Of a stretch of DNA of 7,885 nucleotides, positions 1 through 6,418 are shown one piece after another (the first letter of the stretch is position 1; each line of letters starts with the position of its first letter). A program made the translations under genes and the position numbers. The stretch lies in contig CAZUWA010000045.1 of the NCBI GenBank assembly GCA_964623895.1, positions 1 to 7,885 on the forward strand, in the 5' to 3' direction. Source of the stretch: UBA11512 sp964623895 (lineage in GTDB: Bacteria > Bacillota > Clostridia > Oscillospirales > CAG-272). The notes below the pieces were generated by a model. That model did no database searches, was not told where the DNA came from, and saw only the letters and a list, made by a program, of their open reading frames with translations.

Positions 1-33
1 GCTGTAACAAAACTTTTTACGTTTTGTTACAGC
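1..33. repeat. Perfect inverted repeat, possible terminator of a gene outside the window
   Basis: Two 13-base arms (1-13 and 21-33, GCTGTAACAAAAC and its exact complement) flank a 7-base loop, TTTTTAC. The stem is AT-rich towards the loop. On the plus strand it is followed by CTGCTTTCATTTT, which is not a clean T-run. On the minus strand the sequence after the stem lies outside the window. It could terminate a plus-strand gene that ends just to the left, or a minus-strand transcript, or be one copy of an intergenic repeat. The window edge prevents a choice. Confidence 0.55.
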
Positions 34-120
34 CTGCTTTCATTTTAAGCAAAAGGCTTTGCCTCAAGATGCCGAAGGATCTTTTCCCATAACTTAAAGT
101 TTTCGCACACGAAAAAGACA
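34..120. other. Short intergenic stretch with weak hairpins only
   Basis: No convincing gene is visible. Two minor inverted repeats occur: AGGC/GCCT at 54-64, and AAGAT/ATCTT at 66-83, which pairs further through CC/GG around a GAA loop with one bulged G and is followed on the plus strand by TTTT. The second could be a weak plus-strand terminator remnant. Neither is strong enough to call. Confidence 0.3.
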
Positions 121-153
121 GGAAGGTCAAGGGCTACACACCCTTGACCTTCC
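121..153 (-). terminator. Intrinsic terminator of the marR-ABC exporter operon
   Basis: A perfect 13-bp GC-rich stem (GGAAGGTCAAGGG at 121-133 and its complement at 141-153) encloses a 7-base loop. In minus-strand RNA it begins 12 nt after the stop codon of the last ABC gene and is followed by UGUCUUUUUCG, so the U-tract starts four bases after the stem. The plus-strand side has no T-run, so it is assigned to the minus-strand operon. Confidence 0.85.
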
Positions 154-165
154 ACATCATATAAA

Positions 166-2154
166 TCAAGAAAGTTCTGCTTTTCCGGTATACAATTCGT
201 AATATCTGCCCTTCATTTCAAGCAGTTCGTCATGCGTACCACGTTCAATGATTACACCTTTCTCAAGCACCATAATCGCATTGGAATTGCGCACAGTGGA
301 AAGACGGTGAGCAATGACAAAGGTAGTGCGATTCTTCATCAAGCGATCCATGCCATGCTCAATATGCCGCTCTGTTCTGGTATCAACAGAGGAGGTTGCC
401 TCGTCAAGCACTAAAATTGGCGCTTTCGAAATCGCAGCACGAGCGATGTTGAGAAGTTGTCTCTGGCCTTGGGAGAGGTTGGCTCCGTCCCCCGTCAGCA
501 TCGTTTGATAGCCTTCTTCCAAACGCATGATGAAGGAATGCGCACTGGCAAGTTTTGCCGCGGCAATGACCTCTTCATCTGTCGCATCCGGTCTTCCGTA
601 ACGGATGTTCTCCATCACAGTGCCGCTAAAGAGGTGGGTATCCTGCAAAACCATGGCGATATTCTTACGCAACACCTCACGTTTGATATCCTTAATATCA
701 ACACCGTCAATAGTAATACTGCCCTCTTCAATATCATAGAATCTGTTCAGCAGATTGGTCACCGTTGTTTTACCCGCACCGGTCGAACCGACAAATGCGA
801 TCTTCTGACCGGGCTTTGCATAGAGTGTGATATCGTGAAGAATGGCCTCTTCCGGCTCATATCCAAAGGTAACATTCGTCATCTTCACATAGCCTTGCAT
901 ATTTTCCATCCGGTCAACATTTTCTTTATCCGCCGGTTCAGGATCGGCATCCATCACCGCAAACACTCTCTCTGCACCCGCAAGAGCTGAAAAAATGTTG
1001 GTCATCTGCTGAGAAATCATATTGATCGGCATAGAAAACTGTCTGCTGTACTGCGCAAACACAGTCAATTCACCCGGTGTCATCCCGCCCAAGAACATCA
1101 TGATGCCACCTATGCAAACGGTCACAGCGTAGGTGATCTGCGAGGTGTTTCCCATAATCGGTCCCATGATCCCACCGAAGAACTGCGCCTTCATCTGCTT
1201 GTCGCGCATATCATTGTTGAGTTCGGCGAATTCATCTACACAAATGTCCTCATGGTTGAAAACTTTGATGACCTTCTGACCCGTAACCGTTTCTTCAATA
1301 TATCCGTTCACCGCGCCAAGGGCACTTTGCTGTGCCTTATAGTATTTACTGCTCCGTTTGGCAATTGCACCACCGCCGATCGTAAAAATCGGTATGAACA
1401 CCACAACGATCAGCGTCAGCCAAATGTTGGTGGTCACCATAAAAACAAATGTACCGATCAGAGAGATACTGCCGGAAATCAAGTTGGTCAGTGAGTTGTT
1501 CAGCATAACATCAATGTTGTCGATATCATTGGTAAAGCGACTCATGATCTCACCCGTAGCGTTGGCATCAAAATAACGAATCGGCAGACTTTGCAGTTTG
1601 TCAAACAGGTCGTTTCTGATCTTCTCTATAATGCCTTGCGAAACGGAAAGCATCAATCTGCTTTGCATATAACTGAAGAGAACGCCGCACAGATAGATAA
1701 GCGCCATAATGATCAGCGCAGTAGCCAAATAGATCATCATATCACTAAGACCGTTTCCGGAAAGCAAAGTCTGCATCACAGCGGTCTCAGACACCGCAGT
1801 GAAGATATCATCCGCAAGTCTCACAAAAACACCGGCATCCGAACCAAGTTCCGTACCCGCAATGCGGTTTATGATCGGAGAAAGCAGAAAGGAGCCGACA
1901 AGGCTTGTAAAAGTGCTCATCAGCATGCAAAAAAGCACTAAAATCAGGCGGAAGGTGTACTTTTGAACATACTTCATCAGTCTGCCGAGCGTTTTTCCGA
2001 CGTCTTTCGGCTTGCCGCCACCCATTCTCGGACCTCTGCCGCCCCCCGGACCTCTACCGCCGCCCGGTCCTCTGTCGCTACCCGCAAGACCGCCACCGGA
2101 TGTTGCGGAAGAGGCGTATCGCCTTTGCAGTTCTTCAAGAGTTCTTTTTTTCAT
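166..2154 (-). CDS. ABC exporter subunit with canonical catalytic motifs (heterodimeric multidrug type)
   Basis: A fused membrane-ATPase half-transporter of 662 aa, a usual length for type IV (ABCB-like) exporters. After a Gly/Arg/Pro-rich cytoplasmic tail (about residues 20-48) come six predicted membrane segments, near 67-95, 139-165, 221-242, 245-268, 330-357 and 363-395, then the nucleotide-binding domain. Visible motifs are Walker A GSTGAGKT (456-463), Q-loop Q504, signature LSQGQ (560-564, not the usual LSGGQ), Walker B ILVLDE with catalytic E585, and switch H616. Start: ATG 3 nt after the upstream ABC gene's stop, with GGAAAGGGGG (2163-2172) 8 nt upstream, inside that gene's last codons, so translation is probably coupled. 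The partner has complementary defects, so the two should form one heterodimer with a single fully catalytic ATP site. The substrate (drug, lipid or peptide) cannot be read from sequence. A lone homodimeric exporter is less likely. Confidence 0.96.
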   Translation of the reverse strand: MKKRTLEELQRRYASSATSGGGLAGSDRGPGGGRGPGGGRGPRMGGGKPKDVGKTLGRLMKYVQKYTFRLILVLFCMLMSTFTSLVGSFLLSPIINRIAGTELGSDAGVFVRLADDIFTAVSETAVMQTLLSGNGLSDMMIYLATALIIMALIYLCGVLFSYMQSRLMLSVSQGIIEKIRNDLFDKLQSLPIRYFDANATGEIMSRFTNDIDNIDVMLNNSLTNLISGSISLIGTFVFMVTTNIWLTLIVVVFIPIFTIGGGAIAKRSSKYYKAQQSALGAVNGYIEETVTGQKVIKVFNHEDICVDEFAELNNDMRDKQMKAQFFGGIMGPIMGNTSQITYAVTVCIGGIMMFLGGMTPGELTVFAQYSRQFSMPINMISQQMTNIFSALAGAERVFAVMDADPEPADKENVDRMENMQGYVKMTNVTFGYEPEEAILHDITLYAKPGQKIAFVGSTGAGKTTVTNLLNRFYDIEEGSITIDGVDIKDIKREVLRKNIAMVLQDTHLFSGTVMENIRYGRPDATDEEVIAAAKLASAHSFIMRLEEGYQTMLTGDGANLSQGQRQLLNIARAAISKAPILVLDEATSSVDTRTERHIEHGMDRLMKNRTTFVIAHRLSTVRNSNAIMVLEKGVIIERGTHDELLEMKGRYYELYTGKAELS

Positions 2155-2157
2155 GAC

Positions 2158-4116
2158 TCACGCCCCCTTTCCATCAGTCTGAGACTGATAGATTTCTCTG
2201 TAATCTTCATTGTTCTGAAGCAATTCTTCATGTGTTCCGATACCGGAGATCCTACCGTTTTCCATCACGATAATGACATCCGCATCTTTCACCGAACCGA
2301 TACGTTGTGCGATAATGATCTTGGTCGAACCGCGCAACTCTTCTTTAAATGCGCGGCGGATCTGCGCTTCCGTGGCTGTGTCGACAGCGGAAGTAGAGTC
2401 ATCCAAAATCAAGATCTTTGGACGCTTCAGCAATGCTCTTGCAATGCAAAGTCGCTGTTTTTGCCCACCGGACAGGTTTGCACCGCCCTGTTCTACTTCC
2501 GTATCATATCCTTCATTAAAGGAAGCAACGAACTTGTGCGCCTGCGCGTAATCGGACATTTCAACGATCTTTTCCATGGAGGCATCTTGATCCCCCCAAC
2601 GCAGATTATCCTCGATCGTTCCGGAGAACAGGACATTCTTTTGTAATACCATGCCCACGCCCTCGCGCAGATTGTAAAGAGAATAGTCTTTAACATTAAT
2701 GCCGTCTATCAAGACCTCCCCCTCATCCACATCATACAGACGTGGGATCATCGAAACAAGAGAAGTCTTTCCGCAACCGGTCGAACCGATGATGCCAACG
2801 GTTGCCCCTGACGGAATCTTCAGATCAATATGATCAAGCACCGGGTCTTCACTGTGCTTGAAATAGCGGAAGGTCACGTTTTTGAATTCGATCTCCCCAT
2901 TGGTCACAACCGCATCTTTGCGTGTAGCAACAATGTCCGTAAGATCCGTGTTCTCATCCAGTACTTCCGAAATACGCTTTGCAGAGGCAAGCGCACGAGA
3001 AAACATCATCAGCATCATGGTAACTGTCATCAACGAACTTAAAATCTGTGTTACATAGGTCACGAATGCCGACAAGTCGCCAATCGCCATACCTTCGTTT
3101 GCAACCATTCCCGCGCCAAACCACAAAACAGCAATAACAGCAGCATTCATGAAGATCGTCATGACCGGGGACATGAAGATGACCGTCTTCATAGCGGACA
3201 TCCCCGCATGCTTTAAGTTTTTATTGGCAGTTCCGAATTTTTCTTTTTCGTGATCTTCTCTGACAAAAGACTTGACTACACGCATATTCGTAATGTTTTC
3301 TTGTACTATATTATTTAATCCGTCCACTTTTTCCTGCATTCTGGCAAATTTCGGAAATCCCGTCAACACGATTGCCAGAATGGAAATGAGCATAAGCGGC
3401 AGAATGACCGCCAAAACCGTTGCAAGGTCCGGTCTCAAAGAAATAGCCATAATGAGCGCACCAATCAGCATACCTGGCGCACGAAGCATCATACGGAGCA
3501 TCATATTGACCACATTCTGCACCTGTGTCACATCGTTCGTCAGTCTGGTTACCAAAGAACCGGTAGAAAATTTATCAATACTGCTAAAAGAGTATCCCTG
3601 TACTTTGCGGAAAAGATCTTCTCTCAAATCTGCCGCAAAATTTACAGAAGCCTTCGCACCGAAATAGGCGCCGCCAATTCCACCTAGCATCATAAGCAGA
3701 GCGACCAATACCATCAGTCCGGATATGCCAATCGTCTGCCAGATATAACCGCCTGACGACAGTTCCCCAAACAGGGTCAACCCTTCACCGAGAGCCGCAA
3801 GTGCACCGGCGGTATCTCCGCCTGCAATCGCATTTTCGACAGTCTCTCCGATTGCAGAAAGTCCGTCATGACCGAGATATTGAATATATGTCAACAATTG
3901 TTTCAGCGTTTCCGTTGCTCCAGTCGCACCGGATACCAGTTCTGCTGAAAGTTTTTCGATCACCCCACCGGTATTTTGGAAAGCAGTTCCCAAATTAATA
4001 ATATTTGCCAAAAACTTCGGCATCAATACCTCACCAATCACCTCGACGATCATACAAATCGGTCCGATAATAAAATACGGTAGATAAGGTTTTATATACT
4101 TAAACCATTTTTTCAT
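2158..4116 (-). CDS. ABC exporter subunit with degenerate ATP site (heterodimer partner)
   Basis: A 652-aa half-transporter with TM1 near residues 11-37, TM2 near 129-155, further segments near 212-254 and 310-375, and a C-terminal ATPase domain. Motifs: Walker A GSTGCGKT (444-451), Q-loop Q492, canonical signature LSGGQ (548-552), but Walker B ends LILDD, so Asp573 replaces the catalytic Glu, and the switch His is Gln604 (AQRI). Asp/Gln substitutions of this kind are known for the degenerate half of heterodimeric exporters such as Thermotoga TM287/288. Paired with the LSQGQ signature of the downstream subunit, they would make up one non-catalytic ATP site. TM1 and TM2 are separated by about 85 residues, predicted extracellular, far longer than the usual short loop. 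The ATG overlaps the marR stop as ATGA, with AGGTGA (4121-4126) 4 nt upstream. MarR linkage suggests efflux of a toxic compound or ligand; the substrate is unknown. Confidence 0.96.
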   Translation of the reverse strand: MKKWFKYIKPYLPYFIIGPICMIVEVIGEVLMPKFLANIINLGTAFQNTGGVIEKLSAELVSGATGATETLKQLLTYIQYLGHDGLSAIGETVENAIAGGDTAGALAALGEGLTLFGELSSGGYIWQTIGISGLMVLVALLMMLGGIGGAYFGAKASVNFAADLREDLFRKVQGYSFSSIDKFSTGSLVTRLTNDVTQVQNVVNMMLRMMLRAPGMLIGALIMAISLRPDLATVLAVILPLMLISILAIVLTGFPKFARMQEKVDGLNNIVQENITNMRVVKSFVREDHEKEKFGTANKNLKHAGMSAMKTVIFMSPVMTIFMNAAVIAVLWFGAGMVANEGMAIGDLSAFVTYVTQILSSLMTVTMMLMMFSRALASAKRISEVLDENTDLTDIVATRKDAVVTNGEIEFKNVTFRYFKHSEDPVLDHIDLKIPSGATVGIIGSTGCGKTSLVSMIPRLYDVDEGEVLIDGINVKDYSLYNLREGVGMVLQKNVLFSGTIEDNLRWGDQDASMEKIVEMSDYAQAHKFVASFNEGYDTEVEQGGANLSGGQKQRLCIARALLKRPKILILDDSTSAVDTATEAQIRRAFKEELRGSTKIIIAQRIGSVKDADVIIVMENGRISGIGTHEELLQNNEDYREIYQSQTDGKGA

Positions 4117-4622
4117 CTTTTCACCTGTACCATTTCACTGCTTATTTTTGTGTGCGGTCTCATGGGCGGATATTCCTGCCCCCTTTCCGCACAAAAGCCG
4201 GCAATCACCTTTTCAAGAATACGTTTCACTTCCTCTTCCTCCGTGAACGTAATGGTGCTTGCGAATTCCTTTTCAAGCGCCGCAAGGCGCTCTTTGTTCT
4301 TGGCATTAACACTCTTCCCTTTTTCGGTCAGATATACTTTGACTGCACGGCGGTCAAACTCACTCTGCTCTCTGTAGATGTAACCATCTCTCTCCATTTT
4401 GTCAAGAGCAATGCTGGCAGACGAGGGCTTGATCCCCACATTTTCCGCTAAGCTTCTCTGTCCGCAGCCATCGCAATGACCAAGTTCGCGCAACAGTTCT
4501 CTGTATCCAACCGGTACGCCGTTTTCCTCGCACACTTTGCGCATCTCTTTGTCAAACATTCTGGAAAGACCAACGACCAAAAACATCATTTCGGGGTGAA
4601 GGTGTTTGTTTTCCCGATCCAT
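4113..4622 (-). CDS. MarR-family transcriptional regulator of the ABC exporter operon
   Basis: A 169-aa winged-helix protein. The recognition region spans about residues 54-85 (RSLAENVGIKPSSASIALDK) and is followed by the hallmark MarR wing DRRAVKVYLTEKGK (90-103). Helices before and after fit the dimerisation parts of the family. It has a C-terminal tail of about 20 residues with no recognised motif. Four cysteines are present (31, 50, 53, 144); C50 and C53 form HCDGC immediately before the DNA-binding helices, which is unusual and could allow redox or metal sensing (inference). The start is ATG with an ideal AAAGGAGG 6 nt upstream (4629-4636). It is first in the operon, overlapping the ABC gene by 4 nt, so it very probably represses its own operon until a ligand, perhaps a transported compound, releases it from the palindrome at the promoter. 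Confidence 0.94.
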   Translation of the reverse strand: MDRENKHLHPEMMFLVVGLSRMFDKEMRKVCEENGVPVGYRELLRELGHCDGCGQRSLAENVGIKPSSASIALDKMERDGYIYREQSEFDRRAVKVYLTEKGKSVNAKNKERLAALEKEFASTITFTEEEEVKRILEKVIAGFCAERGQEYPPMRPHTKISSEMVQVKR

Positions 4623-4628
4623 AATTAA

Positions 4629-4636
4629 CCTCCTTT
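4629..4636 (-). promoter_or_regulatory. Ribosome binding site of marR
   Basis: Minus-strand AAAGGAGG lies 6 nt before the ATG at 4622. It is a near-ideal Shine-Dalgarno sequence and fixes the start of the MarR protein. Confidence 0.85.
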
Positions 4637-4648
4637 AATGTGTGGTTT

Positions 4649-4666
4649 ACATTTTTTAAAAAATGT
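4649..4666. repeat. 18-bp perfect AT-rich palindrome in the marR leader
   Basis: ACATTTTTTAAAAAATGT is its own reverse complement over all 18 bases. It lies in the predicted 5' leader of marR, between the putative operator (sharing two bases with it) and the ribosome binding site. It could be a second regulator contact, a weak RNA hairpin, or an AT-rich chance palindrome. Confidence 0.5.
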
Positions 4667-4678
4667 TAGATTGCTAAC
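4665..4678. promoter_or_regulatory. Putative MarR/SlyA-type operator
   Basis: Minus strand GTTAGCAATCTAAC has perfect 5-bp arms around a 4-bp centre. Its inner 12 bases differ at one position from the known SlyA consensus TTAGCAAGCTAA. It begins 8 bp downstream of the -10 box of the marR promoter, at about the predicted transcription start, so bound protein should block initiation. That the neighbouring MarR protein binds it is inference from position and motif. Confidence 0.7.
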
Positions 4679-4686
4679 TATCTGGC

Positions 4687-4715
4687 AGTATACTCTTTTC
4701 ATTTTCGATTGTCAA
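4687..4715 (-). promoter_or_regulatory. Promoter of the marR-ABC operon
   Basis: On the minus strand, -35 TTGACA (4710-4715), exactly 17 bp of spacer, and -10 TATACT (4687-4692, five of six consensus bases). The predicted transcript starts near 4680 and has a leader of about 58 nt. This is a strong sigma-A type promoter, as expected for an operon held down by a repressor. Confidence 0.85.
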
Positions 4716-4725
4716 CACTTTTTTT

Positions 4726-4739
4726 GTTTGTTTACAAAC
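4726..4739. repeat. Inverted repeat between the two divergent promoters
   Basis: GTTTGT-TT-ACAAAC: perfect 6-bp arms with a 2-bp centre, lying between the -35 boxes of the marR promoter (4710-4715) and the peptidase promoter (4749-4754). The position suits a regulator acting on either or both promoters, but the protein is unknown. AT-rich composition makes a chance repeat possible. Confidence 0.45.
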
Positions 4740-4748
4740 TTTTAAAAC

Positions 4749-4777
4749 TTGACAAACGGTACAAAAGCAGGTATAAT
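4749..4777 (+). promoter_or_regulatory. Promoter of the M42 peptidase-GNAT operon
   Basis: A textbook sigma-A promoter: TTGACA (4749-4754), 17-bp spacer, TATAAT (4772-4777), all 12 consensus bases matching. Transcription should begin near 4784 with a leader of about 30 nt. The expected start downstream of 4777 also rules out any translation start upstream of it for the peptidase. Confidence 0.9.
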
Positions 4778-4802
4778 GAATCCATTGATATTACTGTACT
4801 AC

Positions 4803-4808
4803 AGGAGG
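4803..4808 (+). promoter_or_regulatory. Ribosome binding site deciding the M42 peptidase start
   Basis: AGGAGG lies 5 nt before the ATG at 4814. The reading frame stays open to 4709, but that extension covers the promoter, so this site identifies the real start. Confidence 0.88.
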
Positions 4809-4813
4809 CAGAA

Positions 4814-5845
4814 ATGAAGAAATACATGGAATTTGCGGTGGCAAAAGCAATAGAACTGCTTGCTATCGACAGCCCCACAGGATACACCGAAAAAGCAACC
4901 AAATGGATAAAAGAACAGTTTGAAGCGCTCGATTTCCGAGCAGAATATACGCAAAAAGGCGGTTTGTTGGTAGATCTTGGCGGAAAAAATGCACAAAACG
5001 CTATACTTCTGCAAGCCCACACCGATACTATCGGCGGTATGGTCTGTGCCGTCAAAGGAAACGGCAGACTTCAGATCGCCAAGATCGGCGGACTCAGCCC
5101 CAATAATACCGAGACAGAAAATGTCAGGATATACACCCACCGCGGACAAATCTATGAAGGCACGATGCAGTTGATCAATCCCTCGACACACGTCAACGGA
5201 AGCTTCAACAGTACTCTGCGCACTTTTGAAAATACCGAGATCGTCCTTGACGAGATTGTCAGTAATGCAGAGGAGGTTAAAAAACTCGGCATTGCCAACG
5301 GCGATATCGTTTGCTTTGAACCGCGTACCAGAGTGACCGAAAAAGGATATATTAAGAGCAGATTTCTTGACGACAAGCTCGCCGTCGGCATCGTACTCGG
5401 TTTTGCAAAGTATTTGAAAGAAAAAGCAATCGCCACGGAACGAAAAATTTGGCTGCATATCACCGTTTATGAAGAAGTCGGGCACGGAGCAGCTGCCACT
5501 GTGCCGGAAGGCGTAACAGAAGTACTTTCCATCGACATGGGATGCGTTGGTATCGGTCTTGCCTGCACCGAACGGCAGGTCTCGATCTGCGCAAAGGATA
5601 ACACGGGACCCTATAATTATGAGATCGTTTCCGCACTGATCGCCGCTGCGGAAAAAGAAAGCGCGGACTACGCTTTGGATGTTTACCCCGGTTATGGTTC
5701 GGATGCTGATGCCACACTGCGCGGCGGTCACGATGTCCGTCATGGACTGATCGGCCCCGGCGTTTACGCTTCACACGGCTATGAACGTAGCCACAAGGAC
5801 GGTGTTGAAAATGTTCTGAAAGTTTTAAAAGGGTATCTTTGTTAA
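4814..5845 (+). CDS. M42-family metallopeptidase (aminopeptidase/hydrolase), possibly NAGGN-type subfamily
   Basis: 343 aa, typical for cytoplasmic M42 dinuclear metallo-aminopeptidases; no signal peptide. Family landmarks are in order: IDSPTGYT near the N terminus, LLQAHTDTIGG with metal ligand H69 and D71, FLDDK with bridging Asp (D186 or D187), YEEVGHG with the E220-E221 catalytic/metal pair, D241 (IDMG), and a C-terminal SHGYERSH with H321 and H327, one of which should be the last ligand. The set looks complete, so an active enzyme is expected. Motifs such as IDSPTGYT, TGPYNYE and ASHGYERSH recall, from memory, the M42 subfamily found with N-acetylglutaminylglutamine amide (NAGGN) synthesis genes. 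That cassette's amidotransferase is absent here, so the substrate stays open. ATG 4814 is chosen from AGGAGG at 4803-4808 and from the promoter lying upstream. It is co-transcribed with the GNAT gene 13 nt downstream. Confidence 0.92.
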   Translation: MKKYMEFAVAKAIELLAIDSPTGYTEKATKWIKEQFEALDFRAEYTQKGGLLVDLGGKNAQNAILLQAHTDTIGGMVCAVKGNGRLQIAKIGGLSPNNTETENVRIYTHRGQIYEGTMQLINPSTHVNGSFNSTLRTFENTEIVLDEIVSNAEEVKKLGIANGDIVCFEPRTRVTEKGYIKSRFLDDKLAVGIVLGFAKYLKEKAIATERKIWLHITVYEEVGHGAAATVPEGVTEVLSIDMGCVGIGLACTERQVSICAKDNTGPYNYEIVSALIAAAEKESADYALDVYPGYGSDADATLRGGHDVRHGLIGPGVYASHGYERSHKDGVENVLKVLKGYLC

Positions 5846-5858
5846 TAAAGGAGCAACT

Positions 5859-6299
5859 ATGTCCGTATACATTCGACCGATGATCGAAGAAGACCGTCTT
5901 TCGATCGTAAAGATGATGACCGTCTTCTATAATTCTTCCGCCGTCCATACAAATGGCTCTCCCGAGATCTTCGAACAGGATATTTCCGCCTGTGTCGGCA
6001 ATTCGCCATATCTTGAAGGCTATGTATTTGAAGAAAGCGGGAAGATTTGCGGCTATGCAATGCTTGCCAAGAGTTTTTCTACCGAATTCGGAAAGCCTTG
6101 CATTTGGGTGGAAGACATCTACATTCTCGAAGCTCACCGCGGAAAGGGAATTGCCGAGCAGTTTTTTGAGTATATTGAAGAAAGATACACAAACGTGCTC
6201 TTCCGTTTGGAAGTGGAGGAAGAGAATACCCATGCCGTTCATGTATATAAAAAAAGAGGATATACCGTGCTTCCATATATGGAAATGAAAAAAGAATAA
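5859..6299 (+). CDS. GNAT-family N-acetyltransferase
   Basis: 146 aa, a complete single-domain GNAT of RimI-like size. The N terminus YIRPMIEED is the usual first strand. Motif A is VEDIYILEAHRGKGIAEQFF, with the acetyl-CoA pyrophosphate loop HRGKGIA at residues 93-99. Motif B follows with N123, A126, Y130 and the KKRGY ending at 135. It is expected to transfer an acetyl group from acetyl-CoA to an amine (small molecule, peptide or protein N terminus); the acceptor cannot be told from sequence. The ATG is preceded by AAAGGAG (5847-5853) with 5-nt spacing. It lies 13 nt after the M42 peptidase gene and almost surely shares its transcript, suggesting that peptide or acyl-amino-acid cleavage and acetylation are linked (inference). 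Confidence 0.9.
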   Translation: MSVYIRPMIEEDRLSIVKMMTVFYNSSAVHTNGSPEIFEQDISACVGNSPYLEGYVFEESGKICGYAMLAKSFSTEFGKPCIWVEDIYILEAHRGKGIAEQFFEYIEERYTNVLFRLEVEEENTHAVHVYKKRGYTVLPYMEMKKE

Positions 6300-6418
6300 C
6301 AAAAGCAGTCACTCTTGCTTCCGATTACAAAACCAAGTAAAACTATTTCGGAAAACCCTGTAATTGAACGCTCACACCGTCGCACCTATTCTACACAGCG
6401 ATCCGAGCATAAATCAGC
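6300..6418. other. Intergenic spacer without recognised content
   Basis: These 119 bases after the GNAT stop hold no gene, promoter or strong hairpin that I can support. A plus-strand frame starting with TTG at 6315 runs through it but lacks a ribosome binding site, reads through the hairpin and covers the antisense of mtnN. Confidence 0.6.

Noticed and set aside
457..990. Plus-strand 177-codon frame inside the first ABC gene
   Set aside because: It is antisense to the ATPase domain, has no upstream ribosome site, and its composition is typical of a shadow frame.
4709..4813. N-terminal extension of the M42 peptidase by 35 residues
   Set aside because: The extension covers a perfect TTGACA-17-TATAAT promoter, has no ribosome site, and lies before an ideal AGGAGG-ATG at 4803-4816. 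Family alignment also begins at MKKYMEF.
4799..5743. Minus-strand 314-codon frame opposite the M42 peptidase
   Set aside because: It is antisense to conserved metallopeptidase motifs, has no promoter or ribosome site in its orientation, and matches no recognisable domain.
5460..6302. Minus-strand 280-codon frame opposite the peptidase and GNAT genes
   Set aside because: It is an antisense shadow: Cys/His/Phe/Arg-rich composition, no ribosome site, and full overlap with two well-supported genes.
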